A stretch of DNA of 64,000 nt from Magicicada septendecula (Eukaryota; Arthropoda; Insecta; Hemiptera; Cicadidae), in the NCBI GenBank assembly GCA_034769895.1, contig CM068372.1:373879258-373943257 (forward strand), given 5' to 3'. Shown piece after piece: positions 12,642 to 23,388 of this stretch (position 1 is the stretch's first letter; every line of letters begins with the position of its first letter). The position numbers were made by a program, and so were the translations under genes. The notes beneath the pieces are model-generated. The model did not search any database and was not told the origin of the DNA. It saw only the letters and a list, made by a program, of their open reading frames with translations.

Positions 12642-12721
12642 CTGGAAAAGAAGACCAAGGAAATAAGAAAAACATGTAGAAAGAAAATAATAAATACAAG
12701 GGAAGAATGGGAGATGATTAC

Positions 12722-13193
12722 TGTGGGGTTCTTTTTGATTTGCAGTGGACTGTATATTGTCAAAATAAATAGTTAAAAGGCTTTATTCCCATGTAATCAG
12801 CAATGCATAAAAATTAAGCGTTTACTCACCTTGTCCTTGTGCGTTGTAAATGTCCTGTTGTAAGCAACACTGGTGATTTTCTAGGCAGTCCTAAACTTAA
12901 CAATAATATCCCAACAAACGTTAAACACATAAATAAACACATGAAAAAAGCACAAAGTTAAATAACAAGAGCGTTGAATAGTCTTTCTATTCTTGCAGTA
13001 TGCGGGTATAAACGAAAAGAACTGAACTGGACGATATACCGTACACTACAGGAAAGAAAAACGCTCTAACTATGACTGCTGATTACAATGTGAATTGAAC
13101 TTTGAAACAGGTAATGGGAGTGCATTCTATTAGAGATAATGAAATATAGATAGGGTGAGTTTAACTATTGTTATAAAAACAAAATATCTGACA
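12722..13193 (-). repeat. BEL 3' LTR
   Basis: 472 bp, TGTGGGGTTC to ATCTGACA, same length and nearly the same sequence as 19123-19594. Confidence 0.97.
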
Positions 13194-13206
13194 TACCGGC
13201 CCCTTT
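13194..13206 (-). other. BEL polypurine tract
   Basis: On the minus strand AAAGGGGCCGGTA directly precedes the 3' LTR, as expected for the plus-strand primer of BEL elements. Confidence 0.75.
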
Positions 13207-13322
13207 GAACCAACTGGTTCAACAAGAAACATTAAAAGAACATAAGAACAAATTTGATCCTTTGGAAGATTATAATAAAACTAAATTATAAGGGGCAGTA
13301 GCCAATTGACTGGTCGAGGATT

Positions 13323-14477
13323 TTAGTAAATGGGAAGACGGGATACCTTAACAGAAGGACGGGTCAAGGTTCCACCGGCAGTCTTCATGTTGACGACACG
13401 TACCACTCCATCATTCCCTGGAGATACGGAGATGACTCTCCCGAGCTTCCACTTGAGGGGTGGCAGGTTTGTTTCATGAATAACGACTAAATCTCCTATT
13501 TTGAGATTTTCTTGAGGTCTGATCCATTTGGACCGTTCTTGAAGTGTGTGGAGGTACTCCATTTGCCATCTTTTCCAGAGATGTTGTGTGAAGGCTTGAA
13601 CCAATTTCCAGCGTTTTATGTGATTAAGTGGTGCATTGGTTAGTTAAGGTTCGATCAGGGCATTAAGAGGTCCTCCAGTTAGAAAATGTCCTGGTGTAAG
13701 AGGTTGAAGATCTGAAGGGTCATTCGAGAGAGGAGCTATCGGCCTCGAATTAAGGATAGCTTCAACACGCACAACTAAGGTGGTAAATTCTTCATACGTT
13801 AAAATGTGTTCACCTATGACTCTGGTGAGATGATATTTTGCACCTTTAATGGCACGTTCCCAAAGTCCACCTTGGTGAGGTGCACGCGGAGGAATGAAAT
13901 GGAATGTGATACTGTTGTTCGTAGCAAAATCTTGCATCTCTGGTTGCTTCATGAGATCTTGAAAACATCTTTTGAGCGAAGAAGCAGCTCCTATGAAATT
14001 AGTCCCACAATCAGAGTACAGGTCTGATACAAGACCTCTCCTAGAGATGAATCTCGTAAGGGCTGCAATGAAGGCGTCTGTAGTTAAATCAGTAACCACT
14101 TCCAAGTGTACAGCTTTTGTTGCAAAACAGATGAACAGGCAGAGGTACACCTTTATAGGCTGTATCCTGCGAAGTGTAAAAAACTTGACCATGTAAGGGC
14201 CAGCATAATCAACTCCAGAAGCGTTGAAACAACGAGTAGGGGTAACACGACCGGCTGGTAGATCACCCATGAGCGGAGACGTGTTTGTTGATTTTGCACG
14301 AAAACATCGTACACATTTAAATATTCTTGAGCGTATAACACTGGGGGCGGAGAGGATCCAAAAGCGTTGAGACAGTGTTGCTTGGAGGAACTGGGGACCA
14401 GCGTGCAGGTACATGCCATGATAGTAATCAATGAATAGCGACATGATTTTTTGGCAGAAGAATAGGATGTTTGGCAT
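13323..14477 (-). pseudogene. BEL integrase and C-terminal domain (one stop)
   Basis: The main piece (14477-13644, 277 aa) has integrase landmarks in order: a CVRCFRAKS metal-binding remnant, the first acidic site in VDYAGPY, the second in YSDCGTNFIGA, and the Glu in APHQGGLWERAIKGAK. It inserts element DNA into the genome. An in-frame TAA at about 13642 separates it from a 93-residue end (13604-13323) with WKRWQMEYL and GDLVVIHETNLPPLKWKLG, the DUF5641-like tail typical of BEL polyproteins. The start overlaps the RT piece in another frame at a run of A (YYHGMY is common to the joint), so one indel separates it from pol. Confidence 0.88.
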
Positions 14478-17364
14478 TGTAAGTAAGCGCAGAGTTTTTC
14501 AGTCGACCTCCGACACGGACTATTCCTGCATCATCAATAAAGGGTGCTAGACGTTGGATGCGGTTTGAGCATGTCCTTTTCTTGGAGAGTAGATCTATGT
14601 CTTCTGCAAAGTGAAGTCTCTGAATGAGCCAGCAAATGCGGTTACAGGCGTTATTTAATTCAGTTACTGTAAATGATCCACTTATGGTGGTTTTAAATTT
14701 CAAACGGGTTATAAAGCGAAGGACATAAGCCATTACATGAAGAAGAGTCTTCCAAGAAGAAAACTTTGTAAGAAATCCAAATGTTGGAACTTCTTTTGTG
14801 GTCATCATAAGATTAAGCACATTTGGTTTCATTTCAGGAATAGACTCCTCCGAAATTGGATGAAGGATAGATTGTGGCCAGGTCTGCGTTGATTTAGCGA
14901 GCCATGGTGGTCCTAGCCACCACTGACTATGTTTCATCAGAACCGTGGGTGTCAAGCCTCGAGAAGCACAATCAGCAGGATTGTCAACAGTTGAAACATA
15001 TTTCCAGACGTGCGGTGAAACTAAGTCTTGTATTTGTGCCACACAATTAGCAACATACACCTTGAGACGAAAAGATAGAGTGCGTATCCAAGATAGAACT
15101 ACTGTAGAGTCGCACCATGCTGAAATGTTGGCAATCTTGTGATGTTGTGAGAGCTGTTCTGTACAGTAATGTAGCAATTTGGCTAACATGTGCGCACCAC
15201 AAAGTTCCAAGCGGGGAATAGTCACACGCTTCAGTGGAGCTACTCTTGATTTTGCGATCAGCAGTCGTATGTTGACATCTCCTTCTGCGTCTTCTGTGCG
15301 CAGGAAGACACAAGCTGCATATCCGGATTCACTTCCATCTGAAAATCCATGAAGCTGGATATTGACTGCAGTTGCTAAGGATATGAAACGTGGTATCCTT
15401 AGCTTTTCTATTTCTGGAAGTTCTTTCACGAATCGTGACCACTTCTCGAAAATATGATCAGGTAATGGAGAATCCCAATCTAAGCCTAAGGTCCATACAT
15501 GCTGCATTAAGACTTTAGACCAAAAAACTATTGGGGATATCCAACCACAAGGGTCATAAATCTGAGCAATTGATGAAAGTAAAGTTCTTTTTGTGTAATT
15601 ACTTGAAGGTGTGTGCATCACATATGAAAAGACATCAATATCTGGGATCCATTTTAGCCCTAATACACTTGAAAATGGCTGTTCCGACTTGCGTAACATG
15701 AGGGGTGTCTCAGGATTATCTTGCATGACATTTTCTAAGAGTTTAGGATGGTTTGAAGACCACTTGCTCAGTTCGAATCCACCCTTTTTCAAAAGTAAAA
15801 CAACATCCTCTTGAAGGTGGAGAGCTTCTTCCAGAGAATTGCTCCCTAATAGAGCATCATCAACATATATTTGCTGTTGGAGTGCTTCAGCAGCAAGTGG
15901 ATGATTTTTTCCTTCGTCCATAATGAGCTGTTGTACTACTCTATTAGCAAGGTAAGGCGAGGACGTCATACCATAAGTGACAGTAGTCAATTGGTAGACC
16001 TTTGGCGGGACTGAAGTGTCTTCTCTCCAGTATATTAACTGAAAGATCTGATCATCTTCATGAATGGATATCTGCCTAAACATTTGTTTGATATCACAAG
16101 AGAAAACAAATTTATGTTGACGAAAGCGAAGAATTATATCAGTAATGTCATTGTGCAACTTTGGACCCTGATGTAGAATGTGGTTCAGTGAGACACCTGA
16201 AGAAGATGGTGCTGATGCATTGAAAACAACACGGATTTTCCTATCTTTAAAAACGCCATGATGTGGCAAAAAGTAATGCGGCTTGTTCAGAGACGGCACA
16301 GATGTGCACAGTTTCATGTGCCCACATGCTAAGTAGTCATTCATAAAATTGACATACTTCTGTTTAAACTCAGGTTGAGATTCAAATTTGCGTTCCAGTG
16401 TATTAAACAGGCGTTTTGCCAAAGTTGTAGAGTCACCTAGTTGAGCAGGGTTTCCGCTGAAAGGCAAGTGACAAACATATCTGCCGGAGGCATCTCTCTT
16501 ATGAGTAGAGACGAAGTGAGCTTTACATTTTTCATCTTGTGGAGTGAGTTTTGTAGTGTGAGGTGGTTCCTCTATGGACCAAAAACGTTGCAATGTTGCG
16601 TGCAGATCACGATCATTCGTCGATAAAAGAGTCACTAAGCCTGAGTAAGGATTAGACTTAAGTGAAACAGGTGTCGGACCAAGCACAACATAGCCAAAGA
16701 TTGTATTGACAGCGTATGGCATATTCTTGCCGAGATTGATGAAGGTACCATTAAGAGTCAATGCAAATAAATCTGCTCCAATCAGAAGGTCAACTGGACC
16801 CGGAACATCAAAACTGGGATCCGCTAGCATATAACCTTTGAGTCGCTCTTTAATTTCTGGTGGGAGCTGAACACGAGGCAGATTGCATGATATTTTATTA
16901 AGAATCATGACTGGGTGAGATTTTGCTAAAATATTCCCACTGAGCGAAGACGATGTCACAAAGGTAAGTCCCTTCGTTTTCACTGGGGCTGTAGAGATGC
17001 CACTAAGTTCTGGAACATCTGTTTGAGAGCGGTACAAACACAACGTCTTTGCACAACTTTCTGAAATAATTGTTGTTTGGGATGCACTATCAAGCACAGC
17101 TCGTACAACTGCTGCATTTCCATTGGCAGATGTGATATGCACCAAAGCGGTTGCGAGTAACACAGTGTTATTCTGGTTGCAAGAAACACCTATCAAGGTA
17201 GTATCCTGGTGACACTCTGCAGAGTGGTTTTGCTTATTCATCGTCGTTTCAACAGAAGGGCACAAGGTAGGTTTATTTGACTGAGTCAATTTTTGTTGTG
17301 GTTGTACGGAGCGGTTCTCAACAAAAAAAATGTAGTAGGCTATGGTGACGCCTATGACATACAT
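14428..17364 (-). CDS. BEL Pol: protease, reverse transcriptase, RNase H
   Basis: A 978-codon uninterrupted frame. Near residues 85-115 is the aspartic protease site (VLDSASQTTIISES). The RT follows in the middle, with FSCDIKQMFRQI and the catalytic YVDDALLG. RNase H is recognised from HGFSDGSESGYAACVF and WCDSTVVLSWI. These enzymes process Gag-Pol and make the cDNA. The N-terminal residues before NRSVQPQQ are probably not native: Gag ends in the other frame at 17318, and both frames read LLHFF-like peptides across a run of eight A (plus strand, about 17322-17329). That points to either an indel or a frameshift site. BEL elements normally have a single gag-pol frame, which favours an indel. 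Confidence 0.92.
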   Translation of the reverse strand: MYVIGVTIAYYIFFVENRSVQPQQKLTQSNKPTLCPSVETTMNKQNHSAECHQDTTLIGVSCNQNNTVLLATALVHITSANGNAAVVRAVLDSASQTTIISESCAKTLCLYRSQTDVPELSGISTAPVKTKGLTFVTSSSLSGNILAKSHPVMILNKISCNLPRVQLPPEIKERLKGYMLADPSFDVPGPVDLLIGADLFALTLNGTFINLGKNMPYAVNTIFGYVVLGPTPVSLKSNPYSGLVTLLSTNDRDLHATLQRFWSIEEPPHTTKLTPQDEKCKAHFVSTHKRDASGRYVCHLPFSGNPAQLGDSTTLAKRLFNTLERKFESQPEFKQKYVNFMNDYLACGHMKLCTSVPSLNKPHYFLPHHGVFKDRKIRVVFNASAPSSSGVSLNHILHQGPKLHNDITDIILRFRQHKFVFSCDIKQMFRQISIHEDDQIFQLIYWREDTSVPPKVYQLTTVTYGMTSSPYLANRVVQQLIMDEGKNHPLAAEALQQQIYVDDALLGSNSLEEALHLQEDVVLLLKKGGFELSKWSSNHPKLLENVMQDNPETPLMLRKSEQPFSSVLGLKWIPDIDVFSYVMHTPSSNYTKRTLLSSIAQIYDPCGWISPIVFWSKVLMQHVWTLGLDWDSPLPDHIFEKWSRFVKELPEIEKLRIPRFISLATAVNIQLHGFSDGSESGYAACVFLRTEDAEGDVNIRLLIAKSRVAPLKRVTIPRLELCGAHMLAKLLHYCTEQLSQHHKIANISAWCDSTVVLSWIRTLSFRLKVYVANCVAQIQDLVSPHVWKYVSTVDNPADCASRGLTPTVLMKHSQWWLGPPWLAKSTQTWPQSILHPISEESIPEMKPNVLNLMMTTKEVPTFGFLTKFSSWKTLLHVMAYVLRFITRLKFKTTISGSFTVTELNNACNRICWLIQRLHFAEDIDLLSKKRTCSNRIQRLAPFIDDAGIVRVGGRLKNSALTYNAKHPILLPKNHVAIH

Positions 17365-18565
17365 TGCATGTGTGGACGGACTTACAGGTGACTAACTTAT
17401 GTGTTCCAAAACAATTTTGACACAAGTTCTTATTTTTAACAAAAGCTTGTCTCTCTTGTACAGTAAGTGCGGAAAAATCTGCACATCTATATATGTTGTG
17501 TGAATTTGATGAACAGAAGATACAATGCTGAGTGTGAGTAGTGACCATCGCTATTTTGTGCGGTTTAAACTGGTTTGTATTCATTTTAAAGCCACTGATT
17601 TTTTGAGAGGTTTGAAGAGAAGGTTCATTTTTTGAGATGATATTAGTTAAACCCGCTGCCTCTTTGCAAGAACATTCATTTTCTAAGAATGTAATTACTT
17701 CTGTAATGGTAGGAACATTTTGTAAATTATCTCGAGAACGTTCAAGTTTGGTCCTGAATTCCGTGTCAAATCTACGCAAAATATATGAGGTCAACAACAA
17801 ACTTTCACTAGCAATATCATGTCCTAGTGCTTTGAGCGCTTGATAATTTTCATTGTAGGTCGACAGAAAATTCCTCATTTGTTTAACTGAAGGATTGTGC
17901 AATTGTAGTAACTCAAATATATTGTTTACGTGAAGTGTTATCAACAATCTAGAATTTTGATATCTTTTTAGCAAAGTTTTCCAGGCTATGGCATAGTTTG
18001 TATTAGTAACAGGCAACGATTTAATTAAATTTAGCGGCTCATCAGTCAAGCAAGAAAGCAAGTATGTAAATTTCTCCACATTAGAAATGGTTTCATTTTT
18101 GTGCACTGCATTTTCAAACAGACTGTGAAAGGCTACCCATTTCTCAGGTTGTCCAGAAAATGTTCCCAAGTTTAAGCGAGGTAAATTTACGGTGGGAGTG
18201 GGTGCAACTAGTTGTAGTGCACCAGTGTGAGACTGATCCAAGGTTTCCTGCGGTTGCGATGGTAGAAGAGGAGCACACGAACTTTGTATAGATATATTTA
18301 AGTCTGATATAGAATCTTGTAATCTTGAAATCTGTTCATTATCCAGATCTTCTGGTAAAGGTGTTGTACTAAATAGTTTATTTATAAGCCTTTCAAATTC
18401 AGCATATTTATGTTCTGCGGTGGAACTAAGCAAACTAACTTTTCGTGTTTGCTGTTCAGTTAAATTACCTATACCAATAACCTCAAGAGCAACAATTTGC
18501 TTGTTAATATTATGAAGCCTATTCTCAATCAGTTCACATTGCTTCACAAAAGAAGAAAATCTCAT
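17318..18565 (-). CDS. BEL Gag
   Basis: 415 codons from the ATG at 18565, about 560 bp inside the 5' LTR. The first half has coiled coil followed by the DUF1759-type Gag core (LGTFSGQPEKWVAFHSLFENAVH, residues about 135-160, and the WKTLLKRYQ segment). The C-terminus has metal-binding knuckles CIFCSSNSHNIYRC and CQNCFGTHKLVTC followed by CNVCHRRHH. It should form the particle that packages element RNA. It ends where Pol begins in another frame. Confidence 0.92.
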   Translation of the reverse strand: MRFSSFVKQCELIENRLHNINKQIVALEVIGIGNLTEQQTRKVSLLSSTAEHKYAEFERLINKLFSTTPLPEDLDNEQISRLQDSISDLNISIQSSCAPLLPSQPQETLDQSHTGALQLVAPTPTVNLPRLNLGTFSGQPEKWVAFHSLFENAVHKNETISNVEKFTYLLSCLTDEPLNLIKSLPVTNTNYAIAWKTLLKRYQNSRLLITLHVNNIFELLQLHNPSVKQMRNFLSTYNENYQALKALGHDIASESLLLTSYILRRFDTEFRTKLERSRDNLQNVPTITEVITFLENECSCKEAAGLTNIISKNEPSLQTSQKISGFKMNTNQFKPHKIAMVTTHTQHCIFCSSNSHNIYRCADFSALTVQERQAFVKNKNLCQNCFGTHKLVTCKSVHTCNVCHRRHHSLLHFFC

Positions 18566-19104
18566 TTTGGTAATTTATTAATACACTCGGTTTAAAAAAC
18601 AGATTCAGATGTAAATAACAAAAGTGTTCTAAGTAAAAGTTGTAATTCACAATGTTCTTCCACTACTCGGTAATTTCCAGTCCAAATAATTTTAATTTAT
18701 TTATTTTTTATCACTCTAAAATACCAATAGCGTAGATGACAGTAATAATGGTAATATGGTAATAAAGGAATATGGCTACTGTATTTTAGAAACTAATACA
18801 GAGGTCGGTTTTGAAGAAACACACTACACTTCAGAACTATGCTTGCTAGATAAAACATGAAATAACACACGCTGCACAATGAATCAATAAAACTATGCTT
18901 GCATGAAAAAACAAGAGAAAATCATAACAAAATGAAAAGAGCACTGAGTATTGGCAATACTTGCCAGTAGTAAATAATTGTTTTTATTTATTTTTTTTTT
19001 ATTTAAGCGTTACAATAATTCAATAAACATAATAATAAAGAGCGTAATAATTAATAAATATCTTGCTTTCCAACGTGCTGGATTCTGAATGAAAGATGCT
19101 ATCC
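18566..19104 (-). other. BEL 5' untranslated leader
   Basis: About 540 bp between the primer site and gag, AT-rich, without an open frame. Presumably leader and packaging sequence. Confidence 0.6.
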
Positions 19105-19122
19105 GGCCCGGAGGACCAAAAA
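19105..19122 (-). other. BEL primer binding site
   Basis: The minus strand directly after the 5' LTR reads TTTTTGGTCCTCCGGGCC, the kind of primer site seen in BEL elements. The tRNA was not assigned. Confidence 0.7.
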
Positions 19123-19594
19123 TGTGGGGTTCTTTTTGATTTGCAGTGGACTGTATATTGTCAAAATAAATAGTTAAAAGGCTTTATTTCCGTGTAATCA
19201 GCAATGCATAAAAATTAAGCGTTTACTCACCTTGTCCTTGTGCGTTGTAAATGTCCTGTTGTAAGCAACACTGGTGATTTTCTAGGCAGTCCTAAACTTA
19301 ACAATAATATCCCAACAAACGTTAAACACATAAATAAACACATGAAAAAAGCACAAAGTTAAATAACAAGAGCGTTGAATAGTCTTTCTATTCTTGCGGT
19401 ATGCGGGTATAAACGAAAAGAACTGAACTGGACGATATACCGTACACTACAGGAAAGAAAAACGCTCTAACTATGACTGCTGATTACAATGTGAATTGAA
19501 CTTTGAAACAGGTAATGGGAGTGCATTCTATTAGAGATAAAGAAATATAGATAGGGTGAGTTTAACTATTGTTATAAAAACAAAATATCTGACA
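19123..19594 (-). repeat. BEL 5' LTR
   Basis: 472 bp pair of 12722-13193. Followed by ATTAC, the target duplication. Confidence 0.97.
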
Positions 19595-19674
19595 ATTACA
19601 GATGGATTAATTAATGTATTTAACCTCCCAATTAAAAACAGAGGGAATTAATTAAGTTTGGATATCATTTAAAT

Positions 19675-19998
19675 ATGTCGACGATTGAAGTGCATCAGAA
19701 GATATCAGTCATATCATCAAGACGGAATATATCATTAAAAAATTTGGTAAATTATCCAGAGGAAAACGGGAATGGAATGATATTAAAAATGAGTGAATAT
19801 GTTATGTCAGAGGAAGTGCAATACCTGTTAGTTAAAAAAGAACTAACAATGACGGAAAACCGTGACTTCAATGAAGACTTTGTATCAGCTGAGTTACGAT
19901 GCCAGGTGAAAGAGAGGTATTTAACAAATACCAAAATCATTATGAATACCCCAGTAATCCGAGTAAAGGGAGTACCTGAATTAATGGACCATGGTTAA
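19675..19998 (+). CDS. L2 hypothetical protein, 107 aa
   Basis: The ATG at 19675 follows a stretch of L2 DNA after the BEL insertion. The product is charged, with no recognised motif (MSTIEVHQKISVISSR at the start, KGVPELMDHG at the end). It might be the remaining C-terminal part of the L2 coding region or a chance frame. It shows no protease, RT or zinc-knuckle signature. Confidence 0.35.
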   Translation: MSTIEVHQKISVISSRRNISLKNLVNYPEENGNGMILKMSEYVMSEEVQYLLVKKELTMTENRDFNEDFVSAELRCQVKERYLTNTKIIMNTPVIRVKGVPELMDHG

Positions 19999-21358
19999 AC
20001 TAAACAATAACCAACCAGAAAAAAGGGGACTGATTTTCTGAAAACCGACCCAGCAACCCATTGGAAAGAAAAACCCCAAATTCTAAAAGCATGTAAGGAC
20101 ATCTTACTCAAGTTATTTTAAAACCATATAATTTAAAGTGAAGAGACTAAAACCCCAAAATTCCAAAAAAAAAAAAAAAAAAAAAAATGTAAGAACAACT
20201 TACTCAACAATTTATCTAGGAACAAGACGATTTAATAAAAACTATGTAAGGACAACTTACTTAATTTATTCAGAAATAATACGATTTAAGATATTTTGAA
20301 ACCAGTTGATTTAACAAAAAAAAATAATAATAACAGATTAGTAAATAAGAGTTATAAAGAATTGATTTAAAATGAAATAATAGGAAAAAGTAATATTTTT
20401 AATGGTAACAAACAGAAGAAAAATTAAATGAACAAAAACAATTGATGGTAATGTGCTCAGATAAGAAGAATAAAGAATAATTTAATGACTCCAATGAAAC
20501 TGAAAGAGGATGATAATTAATACAATAATTAGAATTTCTCAGAATTGAAGATTATATAAGAAGAAATGATACGGAGAAATATGTCACAAGAAGTAAAGTC
20601 AAAAGAATTTTAACATAAGGCCTATCAATAATGTTATATGCTATTAGTTAATGGAAAAGAAGAAGGAATCAAGGAGAAGAAGAAATATATAAATAAATGC
20701 AAACAGCTACAGTATGAAGAATCCCAAAAGTGTTTAGTACTAGTCGCTAATTGACTACTACTTATAATTTTTTATTTTTTATGTATTGACCGTAGAAATG
20801 TTCCGGCAATAATTTTTATGAGCAGGGATGATGTTCCCCTGGTCTCAGAAGGTGTAAGGATGGACAGCGGAGTATGGACCCAGAGTGGCCACCCGACTGG
20901 TACCACCGCACAAGATAGGGAAAAATGTTAGGGAAATTGAATATTTAAGGGATAATAATTATAAAATAGCTGTATAGATTGATATTAGATTCCAGAAGTA
21001 TAGATGAAGAAAATATAAGGAAGATAGCAGACCGAAGCTTAATTGATAAAGCTAATTTATAGAAGTAAATAGAAATGAGTGTTAAAACAAGTTTAATATG
21101 ATTAGTGTGACCAGTCCTTATCAAATAAAATGTGGAAGTACCACTACCCAGAGAAATAAATAATTGATGAATTTGCCTCCAAGAGAGAGAGAGTAGAGTA
21201 AGAGAACAGCAATTACCACCAGTCTGAATTACCAGTCAGTTTACAACCAGTTTGAAATGAAGGAAGATATTATGAAGAAAAAAGCCAAGACTATTAGGAG
21301 AATTGAAACAATCAACAATTTATTTTAATAAACGAGTAAAACCAAAATAAATTTGTTC
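19999..21358 (+). other. L2 3' noncoding region
   Basis: A-rich DNA with a poly(A) run at about 20167-20187 and no long frame. At 20820-20850 it has the motif GAGCAGGGATGATGTTCCCC followed by TGGTCTCAGAA. The same motif occurs in G1 on the minus strand at 25141-25172, so part of this region is conserved between the two elements and may be functional. Confidence 0.6.
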
Positions 21359-21378
21359 TAGTGGGGGGGGGGGCTTTA
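21359..21378 (+). other. L2 polypurine tract
   Basis: A run of 12 G after AGT, then CTTTA, directly before the 3' LTR. The expected site for plus-strand priming. Confidence 0.7.
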
Positions 21379-23384
21379 TGTAACGGTACATAACCCGGTC
21401 CCAATAAATTAACTCTTGTAATACCATAAAGGTCAGAAATGGGTAAACTATAACGAGCTCAAAATTAAATTGTATCACTAAACATTATAAACTATTAGAG
21501 TAATATACAGTGACAAGTGAGTTACAGTGTACCCATTGAGGTAATAAGTGAAAGTGAAGGGAACTTCTTACAGAATTGTGCTGTAGGTGTGAGAATTATA
21601 AACGATGATAGTAGACTATAATGCTACTAACTAATTATGTATTTTGTTAATTTATTGTAGTATTTAGATTGTGTAGACAACCAAGTTTAATACCTAAGTT
21701 AATTTTATATTTTTTTAAATATTTGTGTTATAGTATAAGATAACCCAGGGTTCGTTTTAAAAAACATAAAAGATTTAAACATCAGATGATAATAAAAAAT
21801 TAAAATAATACTGTATGAGGGAAATGGCAGAAGGAAGTAGTGCAGTGTAGGAATACTATAAGAGACTAATAAATAATGTATAAATTCATTTAAAGTTAAT
21901 AAAAATATTAAATACTTATATCCAAAGTTATAAGAAAATAAACAGAAAACTATTATGTAAATCAAATTGGGAAAGAAACCAAAATTAAAAAGAATTATTT
22001 TTCTGTAAATAAAAAATAAATTTATAATAATTACAAACTGCCTATATACTAAAAAGTAAATAGCAGAACCAATAAAAAAGATATATAAAAATTATGGGTT
22101 ACTAAGAGTAACGGAAAATAACAAGTATTGTTAATCGAATTTACAAATTAAACCTGTCCAGTTGACAAAATGATGAGACAACAATTTTATTAAAATATCC
22201 TTTTAGAAATCTTTGAGAAGTGCAAAATTGGTACAAAATTAAACAACAGTATGAACATTATATACTACTACCTTATTTATCAAAGTTAAATTGCTATACT
22301 CCATAAAAAAAGTGAAAGAAAACCATTTTTGGACGATCAGGCCTAGCTTCGCTGTATTTCAAGTTTGACGAGAGAATATTTTCCAGACGGTTATGAAATT
22401 ACAACCAAATACGGACACCATAGGAGAAACGGCTTCATCCAAGTAAGAACTTCAAGAAGAGAGGTAATATAAACATTTCGTTTAATATTTAACGAAGAAA
22501 ACTCATACCGAATGGTAATATAGAAAGGAAACTAGTTCTAATGAAAACAAACGCACTCTGCTCTCTTACGGACATTTCCGGAACTACGTACTAAGCGAAA
22601 ATAAACAAATTTTTGAATATTTTTTTCGGTATTTGTAAAGCGTAGTATAATTATCCATTTCTGACCATCTCATAACAAAAAGAACTTACCCTTAACCCTG
22701 GGGAAATAAAAAAAAAAGAATTATATATTGATTTATGTTTTAAATATAGTATAAAATTTGGTCAAAAACCATATATATTTTTTTGACAATTCCATGTTTA
22801 CTCAATGAAGTCGATATCATGTCTTAATTAAGAAAAAGATCGATTGTGATATTTGTATTTTGGCGGAAGAGAAAAAACCAATAATATTCTTAATAAATAT
22901 TATTGAAAAATTGAGATTTAAAAATAAAAATGTGTGTCCTTTCTTGTAGTGGGTAGTTGTATTAAGTTTCAGAACAACTAAGAAGAAGACGATCCACCGG
23001 GTTGTATACTGCCACAGTGTTGTCTGGTTAATCTATATTTGGAGACTAGTGTTAAAGTCAGCTGTTCGGTGCACGGCGAATATTTGAAAATTTAGAAATC
23101 GTCCAAACCGAGGGTAAACAAATGGTACTAGCTCTCTCTTCAAAATCAGGCTAAACAACTTCCCTACTTGACCCAAATCACATACACTCGATTTCTGCTT
23201 GGTTTGAGTAACATTCCCAACCGCTTTATTTAAACTTCGGTCTTTATAACTCATAAGTGGCGACTGCGGAGAGGCGGAAACCTTAATACAAAAAACGCAC
23301 GTTACAGATTTGGCGCTTACAACATTGAGTCTTGAATGAGATGGACGTTTCGCTCAAACACCTCTACAAAAACTGCACGTTACA
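21379..23384 (+). repeat. L2 3' LTR
   Basis: 2,006 bp, TGTAACGGTACA to GCACGTTACA, almost identical to 9657-11663. Followed by TGGT. Confidence 0.96.
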
Positions 23385-23388
23385 TGGT

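Larger units (their letters stand above)
12722..19594 (-). mobile_element. BEL/Pao retrotransposon, nearly complete
   Basis: Inserted in L2 with the 5-bp duplication ATTAC at 12717-12721 and 19595-19599. It has 472-bp LTRs at both ends (about four differences by eye), a BEL-type primer site and purine tract, and gag-pol on the minus strand. It is broken by only a few lesions: a frame change between gag and pol, one between pol and integrase, and one in-frame stop before the C-terminal domain. The high LTR identity makes it the youngest large insertion in this stack. Confidence 0.95.
9657..23384 (+). mobile_element. LTR retrotransposon L2, apparently non-autonomous
   Basis: Bounded by TGGT (9653-9656 and 23385-23388), with 2.0-kb LTRs at both ends and a BEL element nested inside. 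Without the BEL the internal region is only about 2.8 kb. It holds a frameshifted coiled-coil Gag-like frame, a 107-codon frame of unknown function and long noncoding DNA. No protease, RT, RNase H or integrase can be found. A 31-bp motif near its 3' end also occurs in G1, and both Gags begin with a short basic stretch and run into coiled coil, so L2 may be a relative or parasite of G1-like elements. Confidence 0.88.

Noticed and set aside
13604..13644. TAA between integrase pieces as programmed readthrough
   Set aside because: BEL polyproteins are not known to use readthrough there; a plain nonsense mutation is simpler.
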